From contig CAYHSY010000038.1 of assembly GCA_964359435.1 (NCBI GenBank), positions 1-8,590 on the forward strand: DNA of 8,590 bases, given 5' to 3'. Shown one piece after another: positions 1 to 4,578 of the stretch (its first letter is position 1; every line of letters begins with the position of its first letter). A program made the position numbers and the translations under genes. The notes below the pieces were generated by a model. That model was not told the DNA's origin and did not search any database. It was given only the letters and a program-made list of their open reading frames with translations. The DNA comes from CAYHSY01 sp964359435. GTDB lineage: Bacteria > Patescibacteriota > Minisyncoccia > UBA6257 > JAUSGH01.

Positions 1-25
1 AACAAAATAATTATTTTTTTCATCA

Positions 26-143
26 CGCACTCAACTCGCATCATCAGCTTTCCGCTTAAATTTTATTTAGCGGAAAGAGTAAAATGGAGCCGTAAATAAT
101 TTATAATATTTCCACGCACTACTCGCAATGCGAGTTGAGTGCG
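26..143. repeat. Nested inverted repeats in a non-coding stretch
   Basis: A perfect 16-bp inverted repeat has arms at 26-41 (CGCACTCAACTCGCAT) and 128-143 (ATGCGAGTTGAGTGCG). Inside it, CTTTCCGCT at 48-56 pairs with AGCGGAAAG at 69-77 across a 12-base AT-rich loop. A third, degenerate copy of the outer arm (CGCACTACTCGCA, 115-127) lies next to 128-143 and can pair with it locally with a two-base bulge. The right arm can therefore pair with either of two partners. The element starts four bases past the stop of the membrane-protein gene at 148. I see no ORF inside. It could be a small MITE-like insertion, a 3'-UTR structure or a switch-like RNA; the sequence alone does not decide. Confidence 0.75.
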
Positions 144-147
144 GGAT

Positions 148-717
148 TCATTTTTTTAGGATAAGTTTATATCCCCCGACCAGCGCCGCTATTACAGCCA
201 AGGTGCCGATGAGCACGTGATTATTATAACTTAATCCTAGCAAAAGTCCGGCGGTTTTCAAAAACACTTCGGACGGGAGCATACCCAGGGCGCCCACCAT
301 TGCTCCACCGGCAATTATATAATAGAGAGTACTGCGGCGCATGACGATGCCAGCCGCATCGCGCTCGAGCAGATACTGGAGCGCGATAAAGTAAGGGATA
401 ATTATGCAGAAAAAATGCACGACGATGTAGAACGCGGCTTCGTCGAGCGTGAAAACCGTGCGATCCAGCGTCGGTTCAGCAAAAGTGTAATAAAGGTCAA
501 ACAAAGCCGAGGCACCCAGCGACCACGCCAAGCCGTCACGCTTGTTGACGCCCACCCACCAACTGGCCAAAAACAAAGCGAACCATACAACAACCAACTT
601 CACCAAAACATACGGCAAATGCACCGCCGTGCCGACCGCCAAATGAAACATCGTATCCAGCGCCATGGCGGCGATGGTAACTATAAACGAAAAGGCCAGC
701 GCTTTTTTGATAACCAT
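148..717 (-). CDS. Six-helix integral membrane protein of unknown function
   Basis: I do not recognise the family. The 189-residue product is almost entirely hydrophobic. Likely membrane helices lie near residues 5-25, 34-55, 62-80, 93-116, 131-150 and 167-186, and the C-terminus is short and basic (LILKK). Charged residues are concentrated in loops (KRDG around 59-62, ERD at 118-120, MRR at 126-128). There is no obvious enzyme motif, so a small inner-membrane protein is all that can be claimed. The ATG at 717 is chosen because an extended -10 element sits exactly 12 to 7 bases upstream and no Shine-Dalgarno is visible, which suggests a leaderless message. It follows the 206-residue gene on the same strand but is separated from it by a probable terminator. 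Confidence 0.75.
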   Translation of the reverse strand: MVIKKALAFSFIVTIAAMALDTMFHLAVGTAVHLPYVLVKLVVVWFALFLASWWVGVNKRDGLAWSLGASALFDLYYTFAEPTLDRTVFTLDEAAFYIVVHFFCIIIPYFIALQYLLERDAAGIVMRRSTLYYIIAGGAMVGALGMLPSEVFLKTAGLLLGLSYNNHVLIGTLAVIAALVGGYKLILKK

Positions 718-723
718 CTTTTT

Positions 724-732
724 ATTATACCA
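724..732 (-). promoter_or_regulatory. Extended -10 promoter (TGG-TATAAT), predicted leaderless start
   Basis: On the minus strand the sequence TGGTATAAT is a perfect TGn-TATAAT extended -10. With the hexamer at -12 to -7, transcription would start at 717, the A of the ATG. No good -35 hexamer is seen at the right distance (that position holds CGGGGG), which fits an extended -10 promoter. The start point is inferred from spacing only. Confidence 0.6.
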
Positions 733-735
733 ATT

Positions 736-774
736 AAAATTAAAAGCCCCCGGATCGAGTTAACGAGGCGGGGG
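736..774 (-). terminator. Probable intrinsic terminator after the 206-residue gene
   Basis: Read on the minus strand, CCCCCG (774-769) pairs with CGGGGG (752-747) and is followed by CTTTTAATTTT (746-736). The stem starts within the last codons of the upstream gene and the loop spans its stop codon. The stem is only 6 bp and the loop is long, so this is a moderate call. It would isolate the membrane-protein gene, whose own promoter follows immediately. Confidence 0.45.
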
Positions 775-1380
775 GTACTCAACGGGCCCGAGAAATTTGG
801 TTAGAAGATCGCCGAAAGGCACGCCGGTTTCCTTATGGATATCGATCAGAGTGATCAATTCATCAATCGGCACCCCTTGCTTTTTCACATCCCCTATTTC
901 CCAGCGATCCGTTATACCACCCATAACGCAGAGCATCCGGCGCACCGCCACCAAGTCTTCGTCTTCGAAGCGCTGGTTCTTGATGCAAGAACTCAACTTA
1001 GATAACAAGAAAAGCATGCGCTTCTGATCCGGATGATTATCAAATGGCCCATGTTCGATCGGCTCATACACAATCTCGCGTTCGCCAATCTGCCCCCGGT
1101 CAACCAAAAATCGAATAGACTTAACGAACAAATGTGGCTTCATGTCATGATAAAGAAGATGATCCATGAAATCCCGGGTGGCCTGCCAAAAAGTAATGAG
1201 AACGGCGACTTCACGCGGCCGGCCTTCCCAAACCCATTCGCAATTTTCCGGCCTTTTCCAGATGCACTTCCACATCACCGTTTCCGGCGATCTCGGATCC
1301 TTAACCATGTCTAAATCCTCGATTATGGTGCTATTGGCACCATAAACCCAAAATAAAGCCGAGTCAAATTCAACATTCAT
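760..1380 (-). CDS. Hypothetical soluble protein, 206 aa
   Basis: I do not recognise this protein. It lacks a signal peptide and membrane segments, and it has a mixed charged composition that suggests a cytoplasmic alpha/beta or mostly helical protein. Notable stretches are a Trp-rich N-terminal part (W11, W37, W41, W49, W51), the segment REIVYEPIEHGPFDNHP (101-117), a helical region with a Cys pair (C132, C151), and a Pro-rich C-terminus (EYPPPR). No catalytic motif stands out. The ATG at 1380 has no Shine-Dalgarno of its own. Instead it overlaps, as ATGA, the stop codon of a 10-codon ORF that has a very strong one, so translation is probably coupled. Alternatively a one-base sequence error hides a longer protein starting at 1409. 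Confidence 0.7.
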   Translation of the reverse strand: MNVEFDSALFWVYGANSTIIEDLDMVKDPRSPETVMWKCIWKRPENCEWVWEGRPREVAVLITFWQATRDFMDHLLYHDMKPHLFVKSIRFLVDRGQIGEREIVYEPIEHGPFDNHPDQKRMLFLLSKLSSCIKNQRFEDEDLVAVRRMLCVMGGITDRWEIGDVKKQGVPIDELITLIDIHKETGVPFGDLLTKFLGPVEYPPPR

Positions 1381-1409
1381 TCGGCGTCATGCGTGATCCT
1401 AGTATTCAT
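1377..1409 (-). CDS. Possible 10-aa leader peptide coupled to the downstream gene
   Basis: Minus-strand ATG at 1409 opens the peptide MNTRITHDAE and ends in TGA at 1379-1377, overlapping the next gene's ATG as ATGA. It is the only start in the area with a strong ribosome-binding site. The peptide has no run of a single amino acid as in classic attenuators, so coupling of translation is the likelier role. A frameshift error joining it to the 206-residue protein cannot be excluded. Confidence 0.45.
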   Translation of the reverse strand: MNTRITHDAE

Positions 1410-1413
1410 AGCA

Positions 1414-1423
1414 CTCCTCCTCC
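1414..1423 (-). promoter_or_regulatory. Strong Shine-Dalgarno (GGAGGAGGAG)
   Basis: The minus-strand run GGAGGAGGAG ends four bases before the ATG at 1409; its AGGAGG core is six bases away. It fits the 10-codon ORF rather than the ATG at 1380, which lies more than 30 bases downstream, and so decides where ribosomes first load. Confidence 0.7.
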
Positions 1424-1452
1424 GCAAAATCGAATAATGTAAGCCATCGCCC

Positions 1453-1483
1453 GCCCCGCGCGACAAAGCGTAGGGGCTTTTTT
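1453..1483 (+). terminator. Terminator-shaped hairpin pointing rightward
   Basis: GCCCC (1453-1457) pairs with GGGGC (1473-1477), with an inner CGC/GCG pair, and six Ts follow on the plus strand. This is the shape of a rho-independent terminator for plus-strand transcription. Annotated genes on both sides read the other way, so it may stop antisense transcription or be a remnant. On the minus strand it would lie in the spacer upstream of the leader ORF. Confidence 0.4.
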
Positions 1484-1492
1484 ATTCTAATT

Positions 1493-1530
1493 CCCCCTTT
1501 CTTAAAGGGGGTGGCCGAAGGCCGGGGGAT
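1493..1530 (-). repeat. REP-like two-hairpin module at the 3' end of the DUF559 gene
   Basis: On the plus strand CCCCCTTT (1493-1500) pairs with AAAGGGGG (1504-1511) around CTT, followed by GGCC-GAA-GGCC (1513-1523) and GGGGGAT. Read on the minus strand the order is GC-rich hairpin, then C-rich/AAAGGG hairpin, then AAT, the same architecture as the 53-bp repeats on the other side of the gene but in the opposite orientation. The DUF559 stop codon lies in the loop of the first hairpin. Confidence 0.7.
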
Positions 1531-1891
1531 TTTTATTAACGAGCTGGGAGATTTTTGATTTTATGGCCAGTTCAACACCCTCCAAATTATACCTAATATC
1601 AGAATCTTTAAATCGTAATATTTCAAATCCCAATGATTCCAATTCATTTTGCCTAATTATATCAAGCTCGATCTTAGTATTATGGCTCGCGGCTCCGTCA
1701 ATTTCGATTATTAAATTTAATTTATGGCAAAAGAAATCAACTATGTAATTTTCTATTGGCCTTTGACGTAAAAATCTATGTCCCAACTGATTTTGCCCTA
1801 AAACATGCCAGAGAATAACCTCGGATAAATTGCCGGCTTGGCGTAATTTTTGTGAATACGGTTTTAGATATTTATGATAATGTAACTTCAT
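1502..1891 (-). CDS. DUF559 family nuclease-like protein (Vsr-like fold)
   Basis: The 129-residue protein matches the DUF559 pattern. An N-terminal segment KLRQAGNLSEVILWHVL (15-31) is followed by GHRFLRQRPIENYIVDFFC (37-55) and LIIEIDGAASH (60-70), then DIIRQNELESLGFEILRF (77-94). D52, E63 and D65 are candidate metal-binding residues of a PD-(D/E)xK / very-short-patch-repair-like core. The family is known from sequence similarity to such nucleases; target and biological role are generally unclear. It is near the usual full length. The gene is AT-rich next to its neighbours and sits between inverted REP-like modules. The last residues, PPAFGHPL, and the stop are encoded by the repeat itself. 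Its promoter region runs into the assembly gap only seven bases upstream, so no promoter or ribosome-binding site can be judged. Confidence 0.88.
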   Translation of the reverse strand: MKLHYHKYLKPYSQKLRQAGNLSEVILWHVLGQNQLGHRFLRQRPIENYIVDFFCHKLNLIIEIDGAASHNTKIELDIIRQNELESLGFEILRFKDSDIRYNLEGVELAIKSKISQLVNKNPPAFGHPL

Positions 1892-1898
1892 ACAAAAA

Positions 1899-1998
1899 NN
1901 NNNNNNNNNNNNNNNNNNNNNNNNNNNNNNNNNNNNNNNNNNNNNNNNNNNNNNNNNNNNNNNNNNNNNNNNNNNNNNNNNNNNNNNNNNNNNNNNNN
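1899..1998. other. Assembly gap (100 Ns)
   Basis: Exactly 100 undetermined bases, the usual placeholder for a scaffold join of unknown true length. It directly abuts a tandem-repeat array, which probably caused the break. Any frame running through it has no meaning. Confidence 0.95.
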
Positions 1999-2157
1999 TC
2001 CCTCACCCCGATGACCATCGGGGTCCCCTCCCTTTAGGAAAGGGAGAATAATCCCTCACCCCGATGACCATCGGGGTCCCCTCCCTTTAGGAAAGGGAGA
2101 ATAATCTCTCACCCCGATGACCATCGGGGTCCCCTCCCTTTAGGAAAGGGGGAACTT
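1999..2157 (+). repeat. Three 53-bp tandem REP-like repeats
   Basis: Units begin at 1999, 2052 and 2105. The first two are identical; the third differs at one early base and diverges at its last few. Each unit contains CCCCGATG-AC-CATCGGGG (8-bp stem) and CTCCCTTT-AGG-AAAGGGAG (8-bp stem). The array may continue into the gap, so the copy number is a minimum. It lies just past the TPM gene stop codon (minus strand) and could act in transcript ending or 3'-end protection, although no T-run follows. It is not a CRISPR array because there are no unique spacers. Confidence 0.9.
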
Positions 2158-2163
2158 AATACA

Positions 2164-3060
2164 CTACCACCTCCCGCTCCCGCCGCCGCCGCCGGATGAG
2201 CCGCCGCCGAAACCGCCAAAACCACCACCTCCACCGCCGAAGCCGCCGCCGAAGAATCCCCCGCCGCCATGGCCCCACGGGCCGCCGCCATGGCCCCGCA
2301 AATGTTCGTAAGCGCGCGAGATCAAAAAATCAAACAACAAGCCGAAGATGGTCAGACCGGCGATGGCTAAAAGGCCCGTGAAAACGAAGCCGTAGATAAA
2401 GCCGATAATCAGCCCGGCAATGCCGCCGAAAACACCGCCCAACCACCAGGAACGCGTGGCGCCGAGAATGCTCATAGTCCAGACCAAAAAGAACATAATA
2501 ATCGGGAAATAAAGTTTAAGCGCGCCGGCCAAACCGAGCGGCGTAACGCGGCCGCCTGCCGGCTCGCCGCGGACTTCGGACATGATGTACGTCACGCCGT
2601 CACGAATGCCGCCAAAATAATCGTCGCGGGCAAAAGACGGCGCAATGATGTCCGAGATGATGCGGTTCGACTCGATGTCCGTCAACGCGCCCTCCAAACC
2701 ATAACCAACCTCAATGCGCATCTCCCGATCATTTTTAGCGATCAAAAGCAAGATGCCGTTGTCCGCGCCTTTTTTGCCAATCCCCCACTGTTTGTAAATC
2801 TCCACGGCCAAGTCCTCGATTGGCTCGCCGTCAAGCGATGGGATAACCGCGACCACCACTTCATGACTGGTTTCTTTGGCAAAAGTTGCGAGCATCTCTT
2901 CAATCTCCGTTTTTTGAGCGGAGGCCATGATGTCGTAAGAATCGTTAAAGAAGCCCGTGGGTTCGCCCAAAGAATGAGCGGAAACTAAAATTGGCATCAT
3001 TAAAAATAAGCTGAGGCCGATTTTAAACACATAACTTGGAGCACGTAGCAAATAATACAT
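2164..3060 (-). CDS. TPM-domain membrane protein, YgcG-like
   Basis: The 298-residue product has the standard architecture of this family. A signal-like hydrophobic segment (about 12-28) is followed by an extracytoplasmic TPM domain (about 36-160, with GFFNDSYDIMA, VVVAVIPSLDG, DNGILLLIAKNDREMRIEVGYGLEG). Then come hydrophobic stretches near 181-200, 205-225 and 227-247, and a long Gly-rich tail (258-298) ending GGSGRW. TPM proteins are envelope proteins often encoded beside lemA; some members have phosphatase activity or roles in photosystem repair, but the role here is unknown. The ATG at 3060 lies one base after the stop of the four-helix-bundle gene, and its first codons are encoded by that insert's terminal repeat. 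An in-frame GTG at 3030 (residue 11) gives a more ordinary signal peptide and may be the ancestral start. No clear Shine-Dalgarno precedes either. Confidence 0.88.
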   Translation of the reverse strand: MYYLLRAPSYVFKIGLSLFLMMPILVSAHSLGEPTGFFNDSYDIMASAQKTEIEEMLATFAKETSHEVVVAVIPSLDGEPIEDLAVEIYKQWGIGKKGADNGILLLIAKNDREMRIEVGYGLEGALTDIESNRIISDIIAPSFARDDYFGGIRDGVTYIMSEVRGEPAGGRVTPLGLAGALKLYFPIIMFFLVWTMSILGATRSWWLGGVFGGIAGLIIGFIYGFVFTGLLAIAGLTIFGLLFDFLISRAYEHLRGHGGGPWGHGGGGFFGGGFGGGGGGFGGFGGGSSGGGGGSGRW

Positions 3061-3439
3061 GTTAAAGATTGCGCATTGTAGACCAGGTCATTGCACCAAT
3101 CTCATCGGATAATCTAAGAAGGACCAAATATTCATCGTTAGGTAAATACGCTTCTTTAAATGAAAATTCTAGTAAATATCTTAATTCCTTCAAAGAACCG
3201 TAAGAAATCAGTAAAAAATTTTTATAGGCCTTTCCGACCCCCCTGGCATATCCCTCAATGTAATTAAGGATAACCGATAAAGATGACCTCCTCAATTGAG
3301 ATGTAATGCCAAAAAGTTCTTCCTTGGGAAATTTTTTAGTAACTCTATATATTATATGAGCAAAATCATCCATCTTCTTCCAAAGATCGGAGTGAAAAGT
3401 TTTTTGTTCCATATTTTATACTTCATACTGCGTGCTCCA
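3037..3439. mobile_element. Intervening-sequence-like insert carrying the four-helix-bundle ORF
   Basis: The ORF at 3062-3412 is bounded by an imperfect inverted repeat: TGGAGCACGTAG at 3037-3048 and CTGCGTGCTCCA at 3428-3439 (11 of 12 pair). Both ends are runs of degenerate heptamers in opposite orientation: ATACTTC, ATACTGC, GTGCTCC at 3418-3438 on the plus strand, and GTATTAT, TTGCTAC, GTGCTCC at 3058-3038 on the minus strand. The interior is AT-rich compared with lemA and the TPM gene. Complementary ends around this ORF family are known for intervening sequences in bacterial 23S rRNA; here the unit sits in a protein operon. No target duplication is visible, and the mobility mechanism is unknown. 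Confidence 0.6.
3062..3412 (-). CDS. Four-helix-bundle protein (23S rRNA intervening-sequence family)
   Basis: The 116-residue sequence follows the family pattern closely. DLWKKMDDFAHIIYRVTKKFP (9-29) is followed by ELFGITSQLRRSSLSVILNYIEGYARG (32-58), KNFLLISYGSLKELRYLLEFS (64-84) and a C-terminal helix ending MTWSTMRNL. These match the four helices and the conserved SQ-R-S-N-EG-AR signature. Family members form small oligomeric helical bundles and were first noted inside 23S rRNA intervening sequences; their biochemical function is not established. Here the gene lies between lemA (30 bases upstream) and the TPM gene (one base downstream) on the same strand, so it must be co-transcribed. It is visibly AT-rich relative to both. 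No convincing Shine-Dalgarno precedes the ATG at 3412, which was chosen because family similarity begins shortly after it. Confidence 0.9.
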   Translation of the reverse strand: MEQKTFHSDLWKKMDDFAHIIYRVTKKFPKEELFGITSQLRRSSLSVILNYIEGYARGVGKAYKNFLLISYGSLKELRYLLEFSFKEAYLPNDEYLVLLRLSDEIGAMTWSTMRNL

Positions 3440-3442
3440 TGA

Positions 3443-4000
3443 CTACAATTCCACCTTCGGGGCCGCCTCCGCGCCGCTCGCCGCTTCAAAATATTCTTTC
3501 TCGCCAAAACCGAAAAGCGAAGCGAAGAAGCGAGCCGGGAAACGCTTGACCAACAGGTTGTAATCGCGCACGCCGTCATTGAAACGCTTGCGCTCCACAC
3601 TAATACGGTTTTCCGTGCCCTCCAGCTGGACCATCAAGCTTTGCACGGCCTCGCTGGAACGAAGCTGCGGGTAATTTTCCAGAATCACCAACAACCGGGC
3701 AAGCGAGGATTCCACCTGATTTGCGGCCGCGACTTTATCGCTTACGCTCGCGGCTCCCGCGTAGCGCGACCGCGCGTCGGCCAATTTACCAAAAACATCT
3801 TTTTCCTGGTTAAAAATACCCTTAACGGAAGCGGTCAGGTTGGGAATCAAATCAAAACGCCGCTGATATTGACTCTCCACCTGTGCCCACAAATTGCCGA
3901 CGTTTTCATCGCCCGTTACCAGTTTGTTATAAACACCCCAAACATAAAAACCGGCAAACAACACAACGGCCAATACTATATAAAGAAATTTATTTTTCAT
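3443..4000 (-). CDS. lemA: LemA family protein
   Basis: The 185-residue protein is a canonical LemA. It has an N-terminal membrane anchor (about 5-23), then YNKLVTGDENVGNLWAQVES (24-43), QRRFDLIPNLTASVKG (46-61), EKDVFGKLADARS (66-78), a helical middle with LLVILENYPQLRSSE (103-117), GTENRISVERKRFNDGV (128-144) and a final FPARFFASLFGF segment (154-165). The family forms an extracytoplasmic helical bundle anchored by the N-terminal helix; its molecular role is poorly known. Pairing with a TPM gene downstream is a recurrent arrangement, interrupted here by the four-helix-bundle insert. A well-formed sigma-70 promoter places the predicted start of transcription within a base of the ATG, so the message is probably leaderless. 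Confidence 0.95.
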   Translation of the reverse strand: MKNKFLYIVLAVVLFAGFYVWGVYNKLVTGDENVGNLWAQVESQYQRRFDLIPNLTASVKGIFNQEKDVFGKLADARSRYAGAASVSDKVAAANQVESSLARLLVILENYPQLRSSEAVQSLMVQLEGTENRISVERKRFNDGVRDYNLLVKRFPARFFASLFGFGEKEYFEAASGAEAAPKVEL

Positions 4001-4007
4001 ATTTATG

Positions 4008-4036
4008 ATTATAAGTTATAGTAAAGTTAATATCAA
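4008..4036 (-). promoter_or_regulatory. Sigma-70-type promoter of lemA, predicted leaderless
   Basis: On the minus strand TTGATA (4036-4031), a 17-base spacer and a perfect TATAAT (4013-4008) predict transcription from 4001 or 4000; the lemA ATG starts at 4000. The same 50-base spacer must also hold the promoter of the divergent gene at 4051, for which only weak -10-like sequence (TATCTA/TATAAA, 4038-4047) is visible. Confidence 0.75.
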
Positions 4037-4050
4037 TTATCTATAAAAAC

Positions 4051-4575
4051 ATGGAAAACAATTACCGTGCGGGGCTGGGTTTGCCGGCCGTCATCGGCAT
4101 TATTGCCTTAATTTTAATCGGCGGAGCAATGCTCTTGTGGGGCGGCGGCGAAGAAGCGGATTTGGCGCCGGAAAACGATGGGTTCCAAGAAGAAACCGCG
4201 TTACCCGCCTCCAAGCCCACCACCGGATCTTCGGCGGGCGTCCAGAATTACACCAAAGCCGCCTATGACGCGGCGAACGCGGCCGGAAAACTTATCATCG
4301 TCTTTTTTGACTCCCCCGCTTGCGGCGAACAATGCCCACGAGAAATCCCGCTGATGAAAGCCGCCTTCGCGCAATATGCCGGCCGGCCCATCGCCGGATT
4401 CATCGCGGACATCAACCAAGAAAAGGCCTTCGCGAATGGTCTGAAAGTTTACGCCCCGAGCGGCAAAGCGGTGGTCTTCAACAACAAACTGGAGGCGTGG
4501 TCGCCGGTCAGCTGGCGGCAGTTTGATTATGAAAACTATATAGAAATCTATACTTACGGCTCGGAGGACGAATAG
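4051..4575 (+). CDS. Membrane-anchored thioredoxin-like protein with a CxxxC motif
   Basis: The 174-residue protein has one N-terminal membrane helix (about 11-30), an acidic, Pro/Ser/Thr-rich linker (34-65) and a thioredoxin-like domain. YTKAAYDAANAAGKLIIVFF (67-86) resembles the first helix and strand, and SPACGEQCPREIPLMKAAFAQ the active-site turn and helix. AGRPIAGFIADINQE and GLKVYAPSGKAVVF are the later strands. The cysteines C91 and C95 are spaced CxxxC rather than CxxC, and the usual cis-proline position seems altered (YAPSGK). An extracytoplasmic redox or redox-derived role is inferred; activity is uncertain. It is transcribed divergently from lemA. Its stop codon is three bases from that of the convergent gene at 4579. 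No Shine-Dalgarno is seen before the ATG. Confidence 0.7.
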   Translation: MENNYRAGLGLPAVIGIIALILIGGAMLLWGGGEEADLAPENDGFQEETALPASKPTTGSSAGVQNYTKAAYDAANAAGKLIIVFFDSPACGEQCPREIPLMKAAFAQYAGRPIAGFIADINQEKAFANGLKVYAPSGKAVVFNNKLEAWSPVSWRQFDYENYIEIYTYGSEDE

Positions 4576-4578
4576 GGT

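Noticed and set aside
415..804. Plus-strand frame over the membrane-protein gene
   Set aside because: The translation is low-complexity and charged with no domain, while the opposite strand gives a coherent six-helix protein with a promoter.
1852..2037. Plus-strand frame running through the N gap
   Set aside because: It depends on undetermined bases and ends in repeat sequence.
1999..2157. Short CRISPR array
   Set aside because: The 53-bp units are directly tandem with no unique spacers, and the unit is a double hairpin.
2109..2291. Ala-rich minus-strand frame over the Gly-rich tail
   Set aside because: It is the out-of-frame reading of the TPM protein's GGC/GGN repeats and the adjoining 53-bp repeat.
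3352..3600. Minus-strand frame bridging lemA and the four-helix-bundle gene
   Set aside because: It is an out-of-frame reading of the lemA 3' end; both neighbouring genes match known families in other frames.
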